From Bacillota bacterium (GTDB lineage Bacteria > Bacillota > Clostridia > Acetivibrionales > DSM-1351), in assembly GCA_023391425.1 (NCBI GenBank), contig JAEWAX010000041.1:124001-188000 (forward strand): 64,000 nucleotides of DNA. Direction: 5' to 3'. A model generated the notes under the pieces. It worked only from the letters and a program-made list of their open reading frames with translations, searched no databases and was not told the origin of the DNA. Positions within the stretch are counted from its first letter, which is position 1. Each line of letters begins with the position of its first letter. Shown here piece by piece: positions 54,476 through 63,257 of this stretch. Made by a program: the position numbers and the translations under genes.

Positions 54476-55294
54476 TTATATTTTCTTTACAACTGGAAAA
54501 AATATCTCTGTTATATATTCGTTAATACTACATCCTGACTCATAGCCTTTAATGTATTTCTCAAAAGGTGCACCTGTAGCTTCATACCCTTCTCTGTCCA
54601 TCCAGTCGCATAATGCAATATAACCTTCAGCTAGGTTACTATATGGGCCTTTATATACAGTATGTACATGTAGTCCACCACCAAAGTCTCTTGTACATAT
54701 ATCCTTTGTCTTAAGTTCTCTATCTACTGGAATACACACCTCAACATCAGCATAAAATGGGTCAAAGTCTTCGTCATAGCAAATTGTTGTAACACAGCCG
54801 GTTGGCTTAAGCCCGTGTTGACTAATGTTTTCATTTACTTTATCCATAAGGTCTTTAATATTTTCCATAGAAATTTTAGCTCTTAATCCTAATACTGTAA
54901 TCATCGGTTGCTCATCTACAACGATGTTAAAGTTTATATTTCTGTTGAAGATATTTGTCCCCGTTAATAGCTTTTGGTAGTCTCCCCTTAGTTCATCTAG
55001 TATTTGAAGCTTATAAAGGGTCTCTGTTTCCAGAGCATTCATTCTTGCTTTTATAAGTCCCTCTAAATGACTATTATCAGTTGCTAATAGTATCTTTTTA
55101 ATCTCATCAAGAGAAAAACCATAAGTTTTCATTTTGTTTATGACAAAAATATCTTTTATTTGGTTGGAATGATAGTAGCGATAGCTATTATTAGCGTCAA
55201 TTAAGCATGGCTTAAGCAAACCTATTTTATCATAATGCCTTAACATTTTTGTAGTTAACCTCGATATTTTCGAAAACTGGCTAATTGTATACAT
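54476..55294 (-). CDS. MerR-family regulator with GyrI-like effector domain (BmrR/BltR type)
   Basis: 272 residues: MerR winged helix at 1-75 (MYTISQFSKISRLTTKMLRHYDKIGLLKP), a dimerisation coiled coil (about 75-115) and a GyrI-like ligand-binding domain (about 120-270; DEQPMITVLGLRAKIS, TVYKGPYSNLAEGYIALCDWMDREGYEATGAPFEKYI). Such proteins sense hydrophobic or cationic drugs. ATG at 55294 has AAGGTGAT upstream; a longer frame to 55321 is less likely. Its own promoter (55359-55389) is a typical MerR target, so it is autoregulated. The BtrH_N gene downstream is probably cotranscribed. Confidence 0.92.
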   Translation of the reverse strand: MYTISQFSKISRLTTKMLRHYDKIGLLKPCLIDANNSYRYYHSNQIKDIFVINKMKTYGFSLDEIKKILLATDNSHLEGLIKARMNALETETLYKLQILDELRGDYQKLLTGTNIFNRNINFNIVVDEQPMITVLGLRAKISMENIKDLMDKVNENISQHGLKPTGCVTTICYDEDFDPFYADVEVCIPVDRELKTKDICTRDFGGGLHVHTVYKGPYSNLAEGYIALCDWMDREGYEATGAPFEKYIKGYESGCSINEYITEIFFPVVKKI

Positions 55295-55358
55295 GGTTAT
55301 CACCTTAATTTTATTTTTCAATACTTTTGGAATGACGTCTATCCTTCAGCATATTCAT

Positions 55359-55389
55359 AGTATAAACTTTACCATAATGGTAAAGTCAA
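55359..55389 (-). promoter_or_regulatory. MerR-type operator/promoter with 19-bp spacer
   Basis: On the minus strand: TTGACT (-35), a 19-base spacer, and TATACT (-10). The spacer holds the perfect dyad ACTTTACCAT-A-ATGGTAAAGT (read on the plus strand). The over-long spacer with a central palindrome is the signature of promoters that MerR-family activators untwist. It lies about 65 bases before the regulator start. Confidence 0.9.
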
Positions 55390-55443
55390 CAATTTATTTT
55401 TACTGGGTATTAAATTATATTTAATATGCATTTATGTATATAA

Positions 55444-55522
55444 AAGTGCACCTCTAAGAGTCAGTGAACCGTTCTCCTCTACTTGACAGGGAGGCAGTTC
55501 AGGCTAACAATTGGGTGCACTT
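55444..55522. repeat. Nested inverted-repeat element, possible miniature IS remnant
   Basis: AAGTGCACC (55444-55452) and GGTGCACTT (55514-55522) are perfect inverted ends; inside are TGAAC/GTTCA and CTCC/GGAG arms. The inner ends TGAACTGCCTCCC and TGAACCGTTCTCC recall terminal repeats of IS3-type elements. No transposase sequence fits within 79 bases. It may act as the terminator of the gene ending at 55651, though the T run is short. Confidence 0.5.
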
Positions 55523-55650
55523 AGAAAATCAATTATTCAGATTCATTTTAAAAGCAAGGTACCACAATTTTTCGTGTATCCAAATAATTCGCTAAACAAA
55601 TAATGTCATTTAATTATTTGAGGTAATCCTTTACCTTAATTCAGTATATA

Positions 55651-56484
55651 TCATGTCAATAAGTTGTCCATTAGCTCTATATATCTATTTGTAGCTAGAG
55701 TATTTGGTTTATTAATTTCGCAAAAGGAATACGCTTTTAATTTTGGATTTGCACGCTCAACAATAATTTCGTCATTTATTAGTTTAGATTGCAAAAAATT
55801 TAAGGCTGATAAAAATCTAGGATCCTTTTTCGCTTTATTGTAGAAAGAGAGAACATATAGATAGTAAAAAATATTGTATTGTAAAAAAGGAAACTCAATT
55901 TTCTTGAATAAGGAACCAATTCCATAATGGCAAGGACCAATTGGTTTTCGAATTTCCCAATGTCTAAGTAAAAACTCAACTGCATTGTCAAGACGTACAT
56001 CTGAATTGAGATACTGCGTATATCTGAATGCATCTAGTGCTTGAAGAGTTGGACCAGGGTTGGAATACTCTGTCTCAGGGCCTCTTCCAAAAGGAAACTT
56101 ATTACAGCGCCATCCCCCATCACCGTATTGATTCTCCAATAAATATTCAAATGTTTTGGTCAGTCTCGTATCACCAACATATCCTAGCCTGCACAACAGA
56201 CGTGCCGGCGTTACCGTATAGCAGGGATAAAGTGAACCATTTGGTCCAAGTTTAAATCTACCGTCTTTTCTGCATGCTCCTATAACTAAGTTTGCAGCAC
56301 CTTCTAAAACTGGGTTTGACATGTCAACCCCAAGTTCATATAAGATCAAGGAACAGGTTATAGTACTAAAAGGGTTTCCCACATTCAAACGACCATCTTC
56401 GCTAGCCCAGTAATCTCCACCGTTAACATGCCTCTTTTTAATTAGGTTTTCAATATCATTTTGATAATTTTCTACATTCGTCAT
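55651..56484 (-). CDS. Alpha/alpha-toroid protein related to prenyltransferases and terpene cyclases
   Basis: 277 residues. Repeated helical pairs with a QW-like motif (ENQYGDGGWRC, about 117-127) and TLQALDAFRYTQ resemble the alpha/alpha barrel of squalene-hopene cyclases and protein prenyltransferases, but the protein is less than half the size of a cyclase and lacks a DxDD motif, so cyclase activity is doubtful. It follows the membrane-bound MBL gene by seven bases on the same transcript. Related proteins occur next to hydrolases in Clostridia. Function unknown. Confidence 0.65.
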   Translation of the reverse strand: MTNVENYQNDIENLIKKRHVNGGDYWASEDGRLNVGNPFSTITCSLILYELGVDMSNPVLEGAANLVIGACRKDGRFKLGPNGSLYPCYTVTPARLLCRLGYVGDTRLTKTFEYLLENQYGDGGWRCNKFPFGRGPETEYSNPGPTLQALDAFRYTQYLNSDVRLDNAVEFLLRHWEIRKPIGPCHYGIGSLFKKIEFPFLQYNIFYYLYVLSFYNKAKKDPRFLSALNFLQSKLINDEIIVERANPKLKAYSFCEINKPNTLATNRYIELMDNLLT

Positions 56485-56491
56485 TTTTGTA

Positions 56492-57241
56492 TCACTTACC
56501 TCTCCAACTCCTTAAAGCATCTTGGAAATTATCTGTATATCCATAATGTGCTGTAAAAATATCCTTGATACCAGATAGATTTGCAAGCTTTGAAATTGAT
56601 TTTCCTTCAGTATCAGAATCCATATTGAACCACCTGTTAAATAATTCTGCTTTACCATCCTTCAGACTCAAAGTGTCTCCAGTAAATAAGTATTCATCAT
56701 TAATTATGTAGGACATTGAGCCTGGAGTATGCCCTGGGGTCAGAATGCCTTTAACCTTAAGACCGGAAATATCTATTGTTTGGTTATCTTCAATCATTTC
56801 ATATGCAATATCTAGCTTGTTCTTCATAAAAATTGCTGCTCTGGCAGTTTTCCCATTAATCATCTGCTCCTCGGCTTTTGAGATATATGCTTTAGCGTTT
56901 TTGAATAACTTTAGGGCCCCAACATGGTCTGAATCTGTATGCGTAAATAAAATAGCTGTGACCTTTTCCGGTGTTATATTTAGTTTGTCCATTCCATTCG
57001 TTACATTTTGGAGGTTATTTGCAGCATCAATAGCAACATAATTATTCCCACTCTTGACCAAATACATATTATCAAAAGTATCATCTTTTATTGCATATAT
57101 TCCTGCTACTATTTCTTTTGTTTCATTAGGACTCATTTTACCCATTTCAGACTTATTTTTATAGACGATTAGTCCTCCTAATATAACGATTACACCAATA
57201 AGTATAACTACTACAACAAATACTTTTTTAATTATTTTCAT
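56492..57241 (-). CDS. Membrane-anchored metallo-beta-lactamase-fold hydrolase
   Basis: 249 residues with one N-terminal membrane anchor (about 7-26), so the catalytic domain should face outside. Metal motifs: H101-T-D103-S-D105-H106 (the usual second His is Asp, a variant seen in part of the superfamily), LTPGHTPGSM (His about 170) and FTGDTL. The Gly/His pattern resembles glyoxalase II or lactonase-type members; the substrate is not deducible. AGGAGG precedes the ATG. Upstream partner of the toroid gene. Confidence 0.88.
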   Translation of the reverse strand: MKIIKKVFVVVVILIGVIVILGGLIVYKNKSEMGKMSPNETKEIVAGIYAIKDDTFDNMYLVKSGNNYVAIDAANNLQNVTNGMDKLNITPEKVTAILFTHTDSDHVGALKLFKNAKAYISKAEEQMINGKTARAAIFMKNKLDIAYEMIEDNQTIDISGLKVKGILTPGHTPGSMSYIINDEYLFTGDTLSLKDGKAELFNRWFNMDSDTEGKSISKLANLSGIKDIFTAHYGYTDNFQDALRSWRGK

Positions 57242-57327
57242 AATGATTTATCCTCCTACATTTAATTAGTTAACTAAGCTTATATTGTTCAACAGTTTGA
57301 ATTTCAACATATACCATTTTGGGGTAT

Positions 57328-58044
57328 TTACCTACTAATACTTATATTCGCCTTTCTAGCTTGAGCACATAAATATTGTCTCTGTACTTTATATGTAACC
57401 CCATCTTTAATAAATATAGACCCAACCTGCCTGAATTCAAAATTGACATTATTTTTTATACACTGCTCCCTTATATCTAACACCCATTCGTAGTTTAACG
57501 GTCTAACATCACTTCCGGATTCTCCTCCTACAATTACACCTTCAATTGTACTATCCAAATAATCTGATATATCTATTTTTTCTAGCATAGGCTGAATTGT
57601 AATTAATTTGTGTTTAATAGGTAGTTCTTTAAATATAGGAATTCTTTCATTGGCTCTAAGCTGATTTTCAATGGTTGAACAAACTGTTACATTATCATAT
57701 CCATCTGCATAATCATCTGGTAGTACTATCATAAAGCGTTCAATTCTCTTTGTTAGAAATAAGAAGTGTAAATCATTTCGTGCTCTTATCATTTCCCATA
57801 CTTCTTTTCGCCACTCATCTGCTTCTTCAATCAAAAAATCACTATTAAAGCATACAAACACTGTTTGACCACTTTTTATTTTATAGTTTCCCTTATTATC
57901 TTTTTGGATAGGTTTATAAAATTCTTCAGTTTTATAAATTATATCCGTATTAATACCTTTTCGCTTATTGGCCCTATGAATATAACAGTTGTCACAACCT
58001 TCGCTCTTTTTATGGCATCCTCTCCATGGATTCCACATAGCCAT
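57328..58044 (-). CDS. DUF5131 (phage Gp37/Gp68-type) protein
   Basis: 238 residues. Three clustered cysteines, C10, C17 and C20, in WRGCHKKSEGCDNCY, plus FLFLTKRIERF, CSTIENQLRANERIP, TIQPMLEKIDIS and GVIVGGESGSDVRPL, all typical of the Gp37/Gp68 family, whose barrel and cysteines resemble radical-SAM enzymes. Members are carried by phages and bacteria, and no function is established. GGGGG precedes the ATG. No other phage gene is near. Confidence 0.88.
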   Translation of the reverse strand: MAMWNPWRGCHKKSEGCDNCYIHRANKRKGINTDIIYKTEEFYKPIQKDNKGNYKIKSGQTVFVCFNSDFLIEEADEWRKEVWEMIRARNDLHFLFLTKRIERFMIVLPDDYADGYDNVTVCSTIENQLRANERIPIFKELPIKHKLITIQPMLEKIDISDYLDSTIEGVIVGGESGSDVRPLNYEWVLDIREQCIKNNVNFEFRQVGSIFIKDGVTYKVQRQYLCAQARKANISISR

Positions 58045-58101
58045 AATGCCGCCCCCTATATCTAATTTAAATAATTTACACCATAAAAGTTAAAAAAACT
58101 G

Positions 58102-58695
58102 TTACCTACAGGCAGTGAACCCCATTATAGTCCTGATATAATTCGCTTGCTCTTTTGAGGTTAATAGCTCTAATAATTTAAATGCAACGTCCATCCCTGT
58201 TGACGGATTCCATGATGTGATTATATTTCCATCAATCACTATTGGTTCATTTATAACATTTGCACCGTACCCTCTTAGTGTGTCTTGCCTTATTCCATTC
58301 TTTAAGTTATATGTGGTCGCTCTTTTCCCTTTTAGAATGCCACTTCTTCCAAGCGGCAGTGCTCCTACACAAATAGATGCTATAATTTTATTTTTTTCAT
58401 AAAATTCTCTGATGATTTGTAAAAATGCCTCCTGATACGAGCTCTCATAAAATCCATATTCTTCAAAACCGCCAGGAATAGCTAAAGCATCAAAATCATT
58501 TACCTTCACCTGAGAAATTGTCAAATCAGTAATAATATTTACATTAAATGAACTTGTTACTTGATTATTAATTCCGCATGTAATAAGCTCTGTTGTCCTA
58601 TCTCCATCAACTAGATTCCATCCAATAACATCAGTAAAAACTGATGCTTCATACATTTCAAACCCATTCGCTAATAAAAGTAATACCTTTTTCAT
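58102..58695 (-). CDS. DJ-1/PfpI-family protein (YajL/ThiJ-like)
   Basis: 197 residues with the DJ-1 nucleophile Cys in ASICVGALPLGRSG (about residue 107), the Glu near residue 14 (NGFEMYEAS) and a C-terminal helix. DJ-1 proteins act as glyoxalase-like or deglycase-like stress enzymes or chaperones. ATG at 58695 has GGGGG five bases upstream; an ATG at 58707 is less likely. Confidence 0.9.
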   Translation of the reverse strand: MKKVLLLLANGFEMYEASVFTDVIGWNLVDGDRTTELITCGINNQVTSSFNVNIITDLTISQVKVNDFDALAIPGGFEEYGFYESSYQEAFLQIIREFYEKNKIIASICVGALPLGRSGILKGKRATTYNLKNGIRQDTLRGYGANVINEPIVIDGNIITSWNPSTGMDVAFKLLELLTSKEQANYIRTIMGFTACR

Positions 58696-58870
58696 TATTA
58701 CCCCCATGAAACCCCATATTTATATAATCTTCTTTATTACGCTGACCGTGCTTTTATAAGCACTTCCTCATCTTTTAGGTATCCCCATCTTCTCAATTGT
58801 TTGCCATGTTAAGCTGAGTTTCCGCTTCATTATATACTACAATTGTAAATTTTGGAACCGTACTTATCAT

Positions 58871-59827
58871 CTATGCCTTAGTACCAATACCATGATGTAA
58901 TAAATCTAAAACCGCATTTTCACTCTCTAAGTTGTCATAGTCCTTATTCCATCCATAGAGAATACCATTAAGTTGATTTACTAATACATATTGTGCAAGT
59001 TGCTGTAACCCTTCTTCTTTAGCACATTTTACAAAAGTTCTATTTCTGATGTCATGATGCTCACTAAACATATCTTTGTCACAAGGAGCGATTTCGCACT
59101 CCCAACAACCCTTAATCCCTTTCTCCGTGCAACAGTTATATTGGTAACACCCACTTTCACTTATGTATCTGCCACAACAATTTGTTTTTGATTTGCACCC
59201 TCCGCAGTGGTCGGCCTCGTGACAAAAAGTACATATTAATCCACAATACCCTACACTTTGAGCTATTTCATCTGGTGTGGCAACATATCTAATATAGTAA
59301 TCCTCATAAGGCATCACAGTATGGCGATGGACAGGGTAATATTGTTCATTTGTTAATGCGGCAATTCTTGTAGTAGCTTTTGGTATTGCTTTTGTCATAA
59401 TATTTTCTAAGCCTAAAGCTAAATAAAAATGTTTACTTATCATCTGTAAAATTTCACTTAAATAACTATCCTTTTCATATTCAGAACACAAATCTAATCG
59501 TAGTATACCAACGTTTTTTAAGTAGTCGAAATTACCCTTATTAAAAATTTCTATAGTTCCGACCGTTTTTCTTATAACCTTGTCAACAATGGCAAATCGT
59601 ATGTACTGTTTATTTATATACTCTTCAAGCCAAAATGAAATACAATTTTTCATTTTCTCTAATGTGGTATAAACAAAATCACTGGTACAATTATCACTAT
59701 TAAATAGTTCTGCAGCTTTTACATCAGAATAGCAGCTTAGCAGATCTTCCGCATCCTCTATTTGAACCTTTCTAAAAAGAAAATGTGTAGTTTCAAAAGT
59801 AGGACATTCTTCGTAAATATTCTTCAT
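58871..59827 (-). CDS. GNAT acetyltransferase fused to a DUF3795 cysteine-rich domain
   Basis: Residues 1 to about 165 are a GNAT-type acetyltransferase (TTHFLFRKVQIEDAEDLLSCYSD; VGTIEIFNKGNF; ALGLENIMTKAIP). Residues about 190-310 match DUF3795, with at least a dozen cysteines in CGLICTFCHEADHCGGCKS and CCTEKGIKGCWECEIAPC, likely binding zinc or an Fe-S cluster. The canonical acetyl-CoA loop is weak, so activity is uncertain. AAGGGA precedes the ATG. Either domain alone is common; the fusion suggests modification of a nucleic-acid or protein partner of DUF3795. Confidence 0.82.
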   Translation of the reverse strand: MKNIYEECPTFETTHFLFRKVQIEDAEDLLSCYSDVKAAELFNSDNCTSDFVYTTLEKMKNCISFWLEEYINKQYIRFAIVDKVIRKTVGTIEIFNKGNFDYLKNVGILRLDLCSEYEKDSYLSEILQMISKHFYLALGLENIMTKAIPKATTRIAALTNEQYYPVHRHTVMPYEDYYIRYVATPDEIAQSVGYCGLICTFCHEADHCGGCKSKTNCCGRYISESGCYQYNCCTEKGIKGCWECEIAPCDKDMFSEHHDIRNRTFVKCAKEEGLQQLAQYVLVNQLNGILYGWNKDYDNLESENAVLDLLHHGIGTKA

Positions 59828-60178
59828 ATATTATCCCTTTTCATTTTTTATTTTAAAAAACAAGTTAATTTGTTATTCCATTATATACCATAGCTAAAAT
59901 CTAAGCAAGAAATTTTAGAACATTTGTTCTTGTTTTTCTCTATACACTTACAAAAGCTTTTCATCTAGCCATATTGATACTTTATTCCATAAAAGTATTA
60001 AACTATATATTATGCCTTCTTTTGTAGTAGAATAGAATCATACATATTATAATAATTTGTTTTTTAATCCAAAAATTATATTTTCTTATTAAAGTTATTT
60101 ATATATTACATAAATTTCAAAGATAATCGAACCATTTTCCTTTTTGATGTGTATATAAGATGAACAGCCACGGAAGGA
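59828..60178. other. Intergenic region before the ECF sigma operon
   Basis: AT-rich, with no supportable gene or RNA. GAACC at 60128-60132 followed after about 16 bases by GTATA is a possible ECF-type promoter for autoregulation, but this is weak. Confidence 0.3.
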
Positions 60179-60733
60179 GTGATATCTACGATAGAAAGTA
60201 TTAGCAAAAAAAATGCAGAGCTGCTTTATAGTGAACACTCTAGTTACGTCTATAGAATTGCACTTTTTCTTACGAAATCGAAATCACTAGCAGAAGACGT
60301 AACCCAAGAAACCTTTATTCAAGTATTTAATAAATATCATATGTACGACTTAAACAGACCTATTGAGCCATGGATATATCAGATTACAATTAATACTTGC
60401 CGCAACATGTATAGAAAATCTAAATGGCTTAGTTTTATTGGACATCCTCAAGAGCAAGAGAGTAATGATTTAATTGAAGAGACATTTTTCAAGGAGCAGG
60501 AAAAAATAGAACTCTGGGAAGAAATAAACAGACTCTCTCAGAAGAGTAGAGAGATAATTGTGCTTCATTTTTATCTAGACATGAAATTAAATGAAGTATC
60601 AACAGTTCTGAATATTCCATTGGGTACTTGCAAGTCGAGATTAAATACTGCCTTAACTTCTTTGAGAAAGAACTTCAAGGATAGTGCTAAATTACATATC
60701 ATAGAAGGAGGAAAATATGATGAGGCTATCTGA
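60179..60733 (+). CDS. ECF-type RNA polymerase sigma factor
   Basis: 184 residues. Region 2 (about 13-80: YVYRIALFLTKSKSLAEDVTQETFIQVF) and region 4 (about 115-165: LSQKSREIIVLHFYLDMKLNEVSTVLNIPLGTCKSRLNTALTSLRK). The first possible start is a GTG at 60179 that overlaps its own Shine-Dalgarno (GGAAGGAG), and no ATG, GTG or TTG occurs at normal spacing downstream, so initiation is atypical or weak. The end overlaps the anti-sigma candidate by 17 bases. Confidence 0.9.
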   Translation: MISTIESISKKNAELLYSEHSSYVYRIALFLTKSKSLAEDVTQETFIQVFNKYHMYDLNRPIEPWIYQITINTCRNMYRKSKWLSFIGHPQEQESNDLIEETFFKEQEKIELWEEINRLSQKSREIIVLHFYLDMKLNEVSTVLNIPLGTCKSRLNTALTSLRKNFKDSAKLHIIEGGKYDEAI

Positions 60734-61724
60734 TTCGAATATAGGTGAAATCATTAAAGGAGCTTTAGATAATTATAACCCATCTACTTCTTTTGAAGAA
60801 ACCTGGAGTAAGCAACAAGAAAAGAGGAACTCTAGCCATCAAAAGAGGAATTTAAGCCTTCGAAAAAGGTATGCTATTCCTTTAGTCTCCATGATTATGT
60901 GTATTGCTTTATTTACTGTTGGCTTCGCAAGCTACCAAATCGCAAGGAAGGTAGATAAAACTGATTACCCTTTTGTAGATGATGCAGATGTTATTGGTAA
61001 ATGGAAGACTGTTGATTTTGTGCAGAATATATCAGATTTCAATCAAGGCAAACGTTCCACTAACATAGAATTATACCTTACTGATTTAGTATTTATTAAG
61101 TTAGGCAGTATGTTAAGCGCAGTTGAAAATGGAAATCTCGCGCAGACTACAACTACCTGGACTAAAGGAAAAATACTAAACACAAAGGATAAAACTGCAG
61201 GTAATTATGATATAAGGGATATAAACGGAAAAACTTATTTATTTATGCAGTGGAAGAGCGGCGACTATATATTTAGGGGAATGGAACCCTATTATTACGT
61301 TCTTGAAAAGGTTGATAGTCAAGATTATTCGAATTATCAAGTGAAGGTTGTGAAAGAGGACAAAATCGACTACCCCTTTGAAGAAAGTGCTCAGATGCTT
61401 GGAAGCTGGGAATGTGTCGATTTTGTAAAGGAAATTGATCAATTTGAACCAGGTTTAAAAGCTTGGCTTGATGATTTATATTTAACGAAACTTGTACTTT
61501 ATTATAACGGTAAAATTGTATTTTCAACTATAGACGGGGAATATTCTAATGTAAATAATTGTTGGACGAAAGGATTAATAATTAATAAGAGATTTAAGAC
61601 CGCTAGTAAGTGTACAATTAAAGAAATAGATGGCAATACGTATATGTTCTATGAATGGAAAAGTGGAGACTATACTTATAGGGGTATGAAACCTAACTAC
61701 TTTGTACTCAAAAAAGTTGATTAG
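60717..61724 (+). CDS. Membrane protein with duplicated extracellular domain, probable anti-sigma factor
   Basis: 335 residues: a ~50-residue cytoplasmic head, one membrane segment (about 52-74), and two homologous extracellular repeats of about 120 residues (about 82-205 and 216-335). Each repeat starts DYPF, has GxWxxVDFV, then TKG, KTA, I-GxTYxFxxWKSGDYxxRGM-P-Y-VL-KVD; similar repeats occur at the C-terminus of some BlaR1-like proteins. Overlap with the sigma gene and topology indicate an anti-sigma factor with an outer sensor, but no ZAS zinc motif is seen. AGGAGG lies before ATG 60717. Confidence 0.75.
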   Translation: MMRLSDSNIGEIIKGALDNYNPSTSFEETWSKQQEKRNSSHQKRNLSLRKRYAIPLVSMIMCIALFTVGFASYQIARKVDKTDYPFVDDADVIGKWKTVDFVQNISDFNQGKRSTNIELYLTDLVFIKLGSMLSAVENGNLAQTTTTWTKGKILNTKDKTAGNYDIRDINGKTYLFMQWKSGDYIFRGMEPYYYVLEKVDSQDYSNYQVKVVKEDKIDYPFEESAQMLGSWECVDFVKEIDQFEPGLKAWLDDLYLTKLVLYYNGKIVFSTIDGEYSNVNNCWTKGLIINKRFKTASKCTIKEIDGNTYMFYEWKSGDYTYRGMKPNYFVLKKVD

Positions 61725-61886
61725 TGTGTATAAAATAGTTCTAAGAAATATGAAAATTTAAGTTAGTAATTAAGTAGTTCACCTTTTTAATTACTATTTC
61801 GATTGGCAAGTATAAAAATGCTACCTCAAAGTAGTAATTTAATGTAACTGTATTTCAAATTACCGATATTAGAGGAGAAAATTAAG

Positions 61887-63200
61887 TTGAAAAAATTTTG
61901 TGCAGTGCTTTTAGTAATAGTAATGACTTTGGTGGGATGTAGCCCATCCCAAATAAAGCAATCAGATCAATCTGTAGAATCAAAACCAGCATTACAAACA
62001 GAAACAGCAGTACAATCAGAGCAAGCAAAATCAACCACTCAAACTGAGTTGCAGTACAGGACCTCACTTTCGCCCAGCAATAAGTTGAGTATCGTAAGAC
62101 ATCCTTCAGCAGCAGACTTATCTGGTATTCATCCAGATAAAATGACTGAGTTGCCGAGCTATAATACGGATTCTACTGAAGGGTGGCAAGTAGATCTAAG
62201 AAGTAGGGATGTTTCTGGGCTTGACTTAAAAGGTAAGCTTAATGATTTGCTATTTGCTGATTTTGACAGTAAGACTAAATGGCCTGATGAGTTACCTGAT
62301 GGCTTTAATACCACGACTATCATGGAAATGGGAAAGAATCCGGGTCTAGGTGTAAGAGATCTACATAAAAAAGGCATCACTGGGAAGGGAGTTGGTTTGG
62401 CAATAATTGACCAAGGATTGTTAGTTGGCCACGTTGAATATAAAGATCAATTAAAAATGTATGAAGAAATTCACTGTGTTGATGAACAGGCAGCAATGCA
62501 TGGACCTGCAGTTGCATCTATCGCTGTTGGTAAGACGGTTGGAGTAGCGCCACAAGCCGACCTTTATTATATTGCTGAAACTCATGGACTTTTTTCAGGT
62601 CAAGGAAATTTTGATTACGACCTTTCATGGCTTGCAAAATCAATAGACCGCATTGTTGAAGTTAATAGGACATTACCAAAAGATAAAAAAATTAGGGTAA
62701 TTTCAATTTCTTTAGGAATAGGAGGCGGTTTGAATGGATATGAGAAAGCGCTTAAATCCATTGAAGAGGCAAAAAAGGAAGGAATATATACAGTATATGT
62801 TGATAGTAACCCATATTTAGGTCTTGGTCGTGATCCCTTAAAAAGCGCTGATAATATTAATTCCTTTACTCTAGGATTGTTTTTAAAAAAAAATCAATCA
62901 AATAGCAAAAATAGTTTTTTTCCACCATATAAAAATAATAAGCTTATAATTCCTATGGACTCGAGATGTACTGCAAGCCCAACAGGGGCTAGTGATTATG
63001 TGTTTTATAGAACAGGTGGTATGAGCTGGACAGTACCATATGTTGCAGGCTTATATGCGCTAGCATGTCAGGTTAATCCTGATATTACACCCGAAGTTTT
63101 CTGGGAACAAGCATTAAATACAGGCGATGTTAATAAGCAAAATCTAGGTAAAATAGTTAATCCGGCGAAGCTGCTTGAAAGTATCAAAAAGATAAAGTAA
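61887..63200 (+). CDS. Subtilisin-like (S8) serine protease lipoprotein
   Basis: 437 residues. Lipoprotein signal MKKFCAVLLVIVMTLVGC (Cys18), a Ser/Thr/Gln-rich linker, then a subtilase domain with a canonical triad: Asp175 in AIIDQGL, His205 in MHGPAVASI and Ser380 in GGMSWTVPYVAGL. It should be an outer-surface, membrane-anchored protease. TTG start at 61887 with GAGGAG nine bases upstream. It lies 162 bases after the anti-sigma candidate; a membrane-tethered protease next to a sigma/anti-sigma pair could act on the anti-sigma ectodomain, which is inference. Confidence 0.85.
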   Translation: MKKFCAVLLVIVMTLVGCSPSQIKQSDQSVESKPALQTETAVQSEQAKSTTQTELQYRTSLSPSNKLSIVRHPSAADLSGIHPDKMTELPSYNTDSTEGWQVDLRSRDVSGLDLKGKLNDLLFADFDSKTKWPDELPDGFNTTTIMEMGKNPGLGVRDLHKKGITGKGVGLAIIDQGLLVGHVEYKDQLKMYEEIHCVDEQAAMHGPAVASIAVGKTVGVAPQADLYYIAETHGLFSGQGNFDYDLSWLAKSIDRIVEVNRTLPKDKKIRVISISLGIGGGLNGYEKALKSIEEAKKEGIYTVYVDSNPYLGLGRDPLKSADNINSFTLGLFLKKNQSNSKNSFFPPYKNNKLIIPMDSRCTASPTGASDYVFYRTGGMSWTVPYVAGLYALACQVNPDITPEVFWEQALNTGDVNKQNLGKIVNPAKLLESIKKIK

Positions 63201-63257
63201 AAAAACGAGTTCTGTAAACCATTTTTATTATCAAAAGATAGACTATGATTAGCAAAT

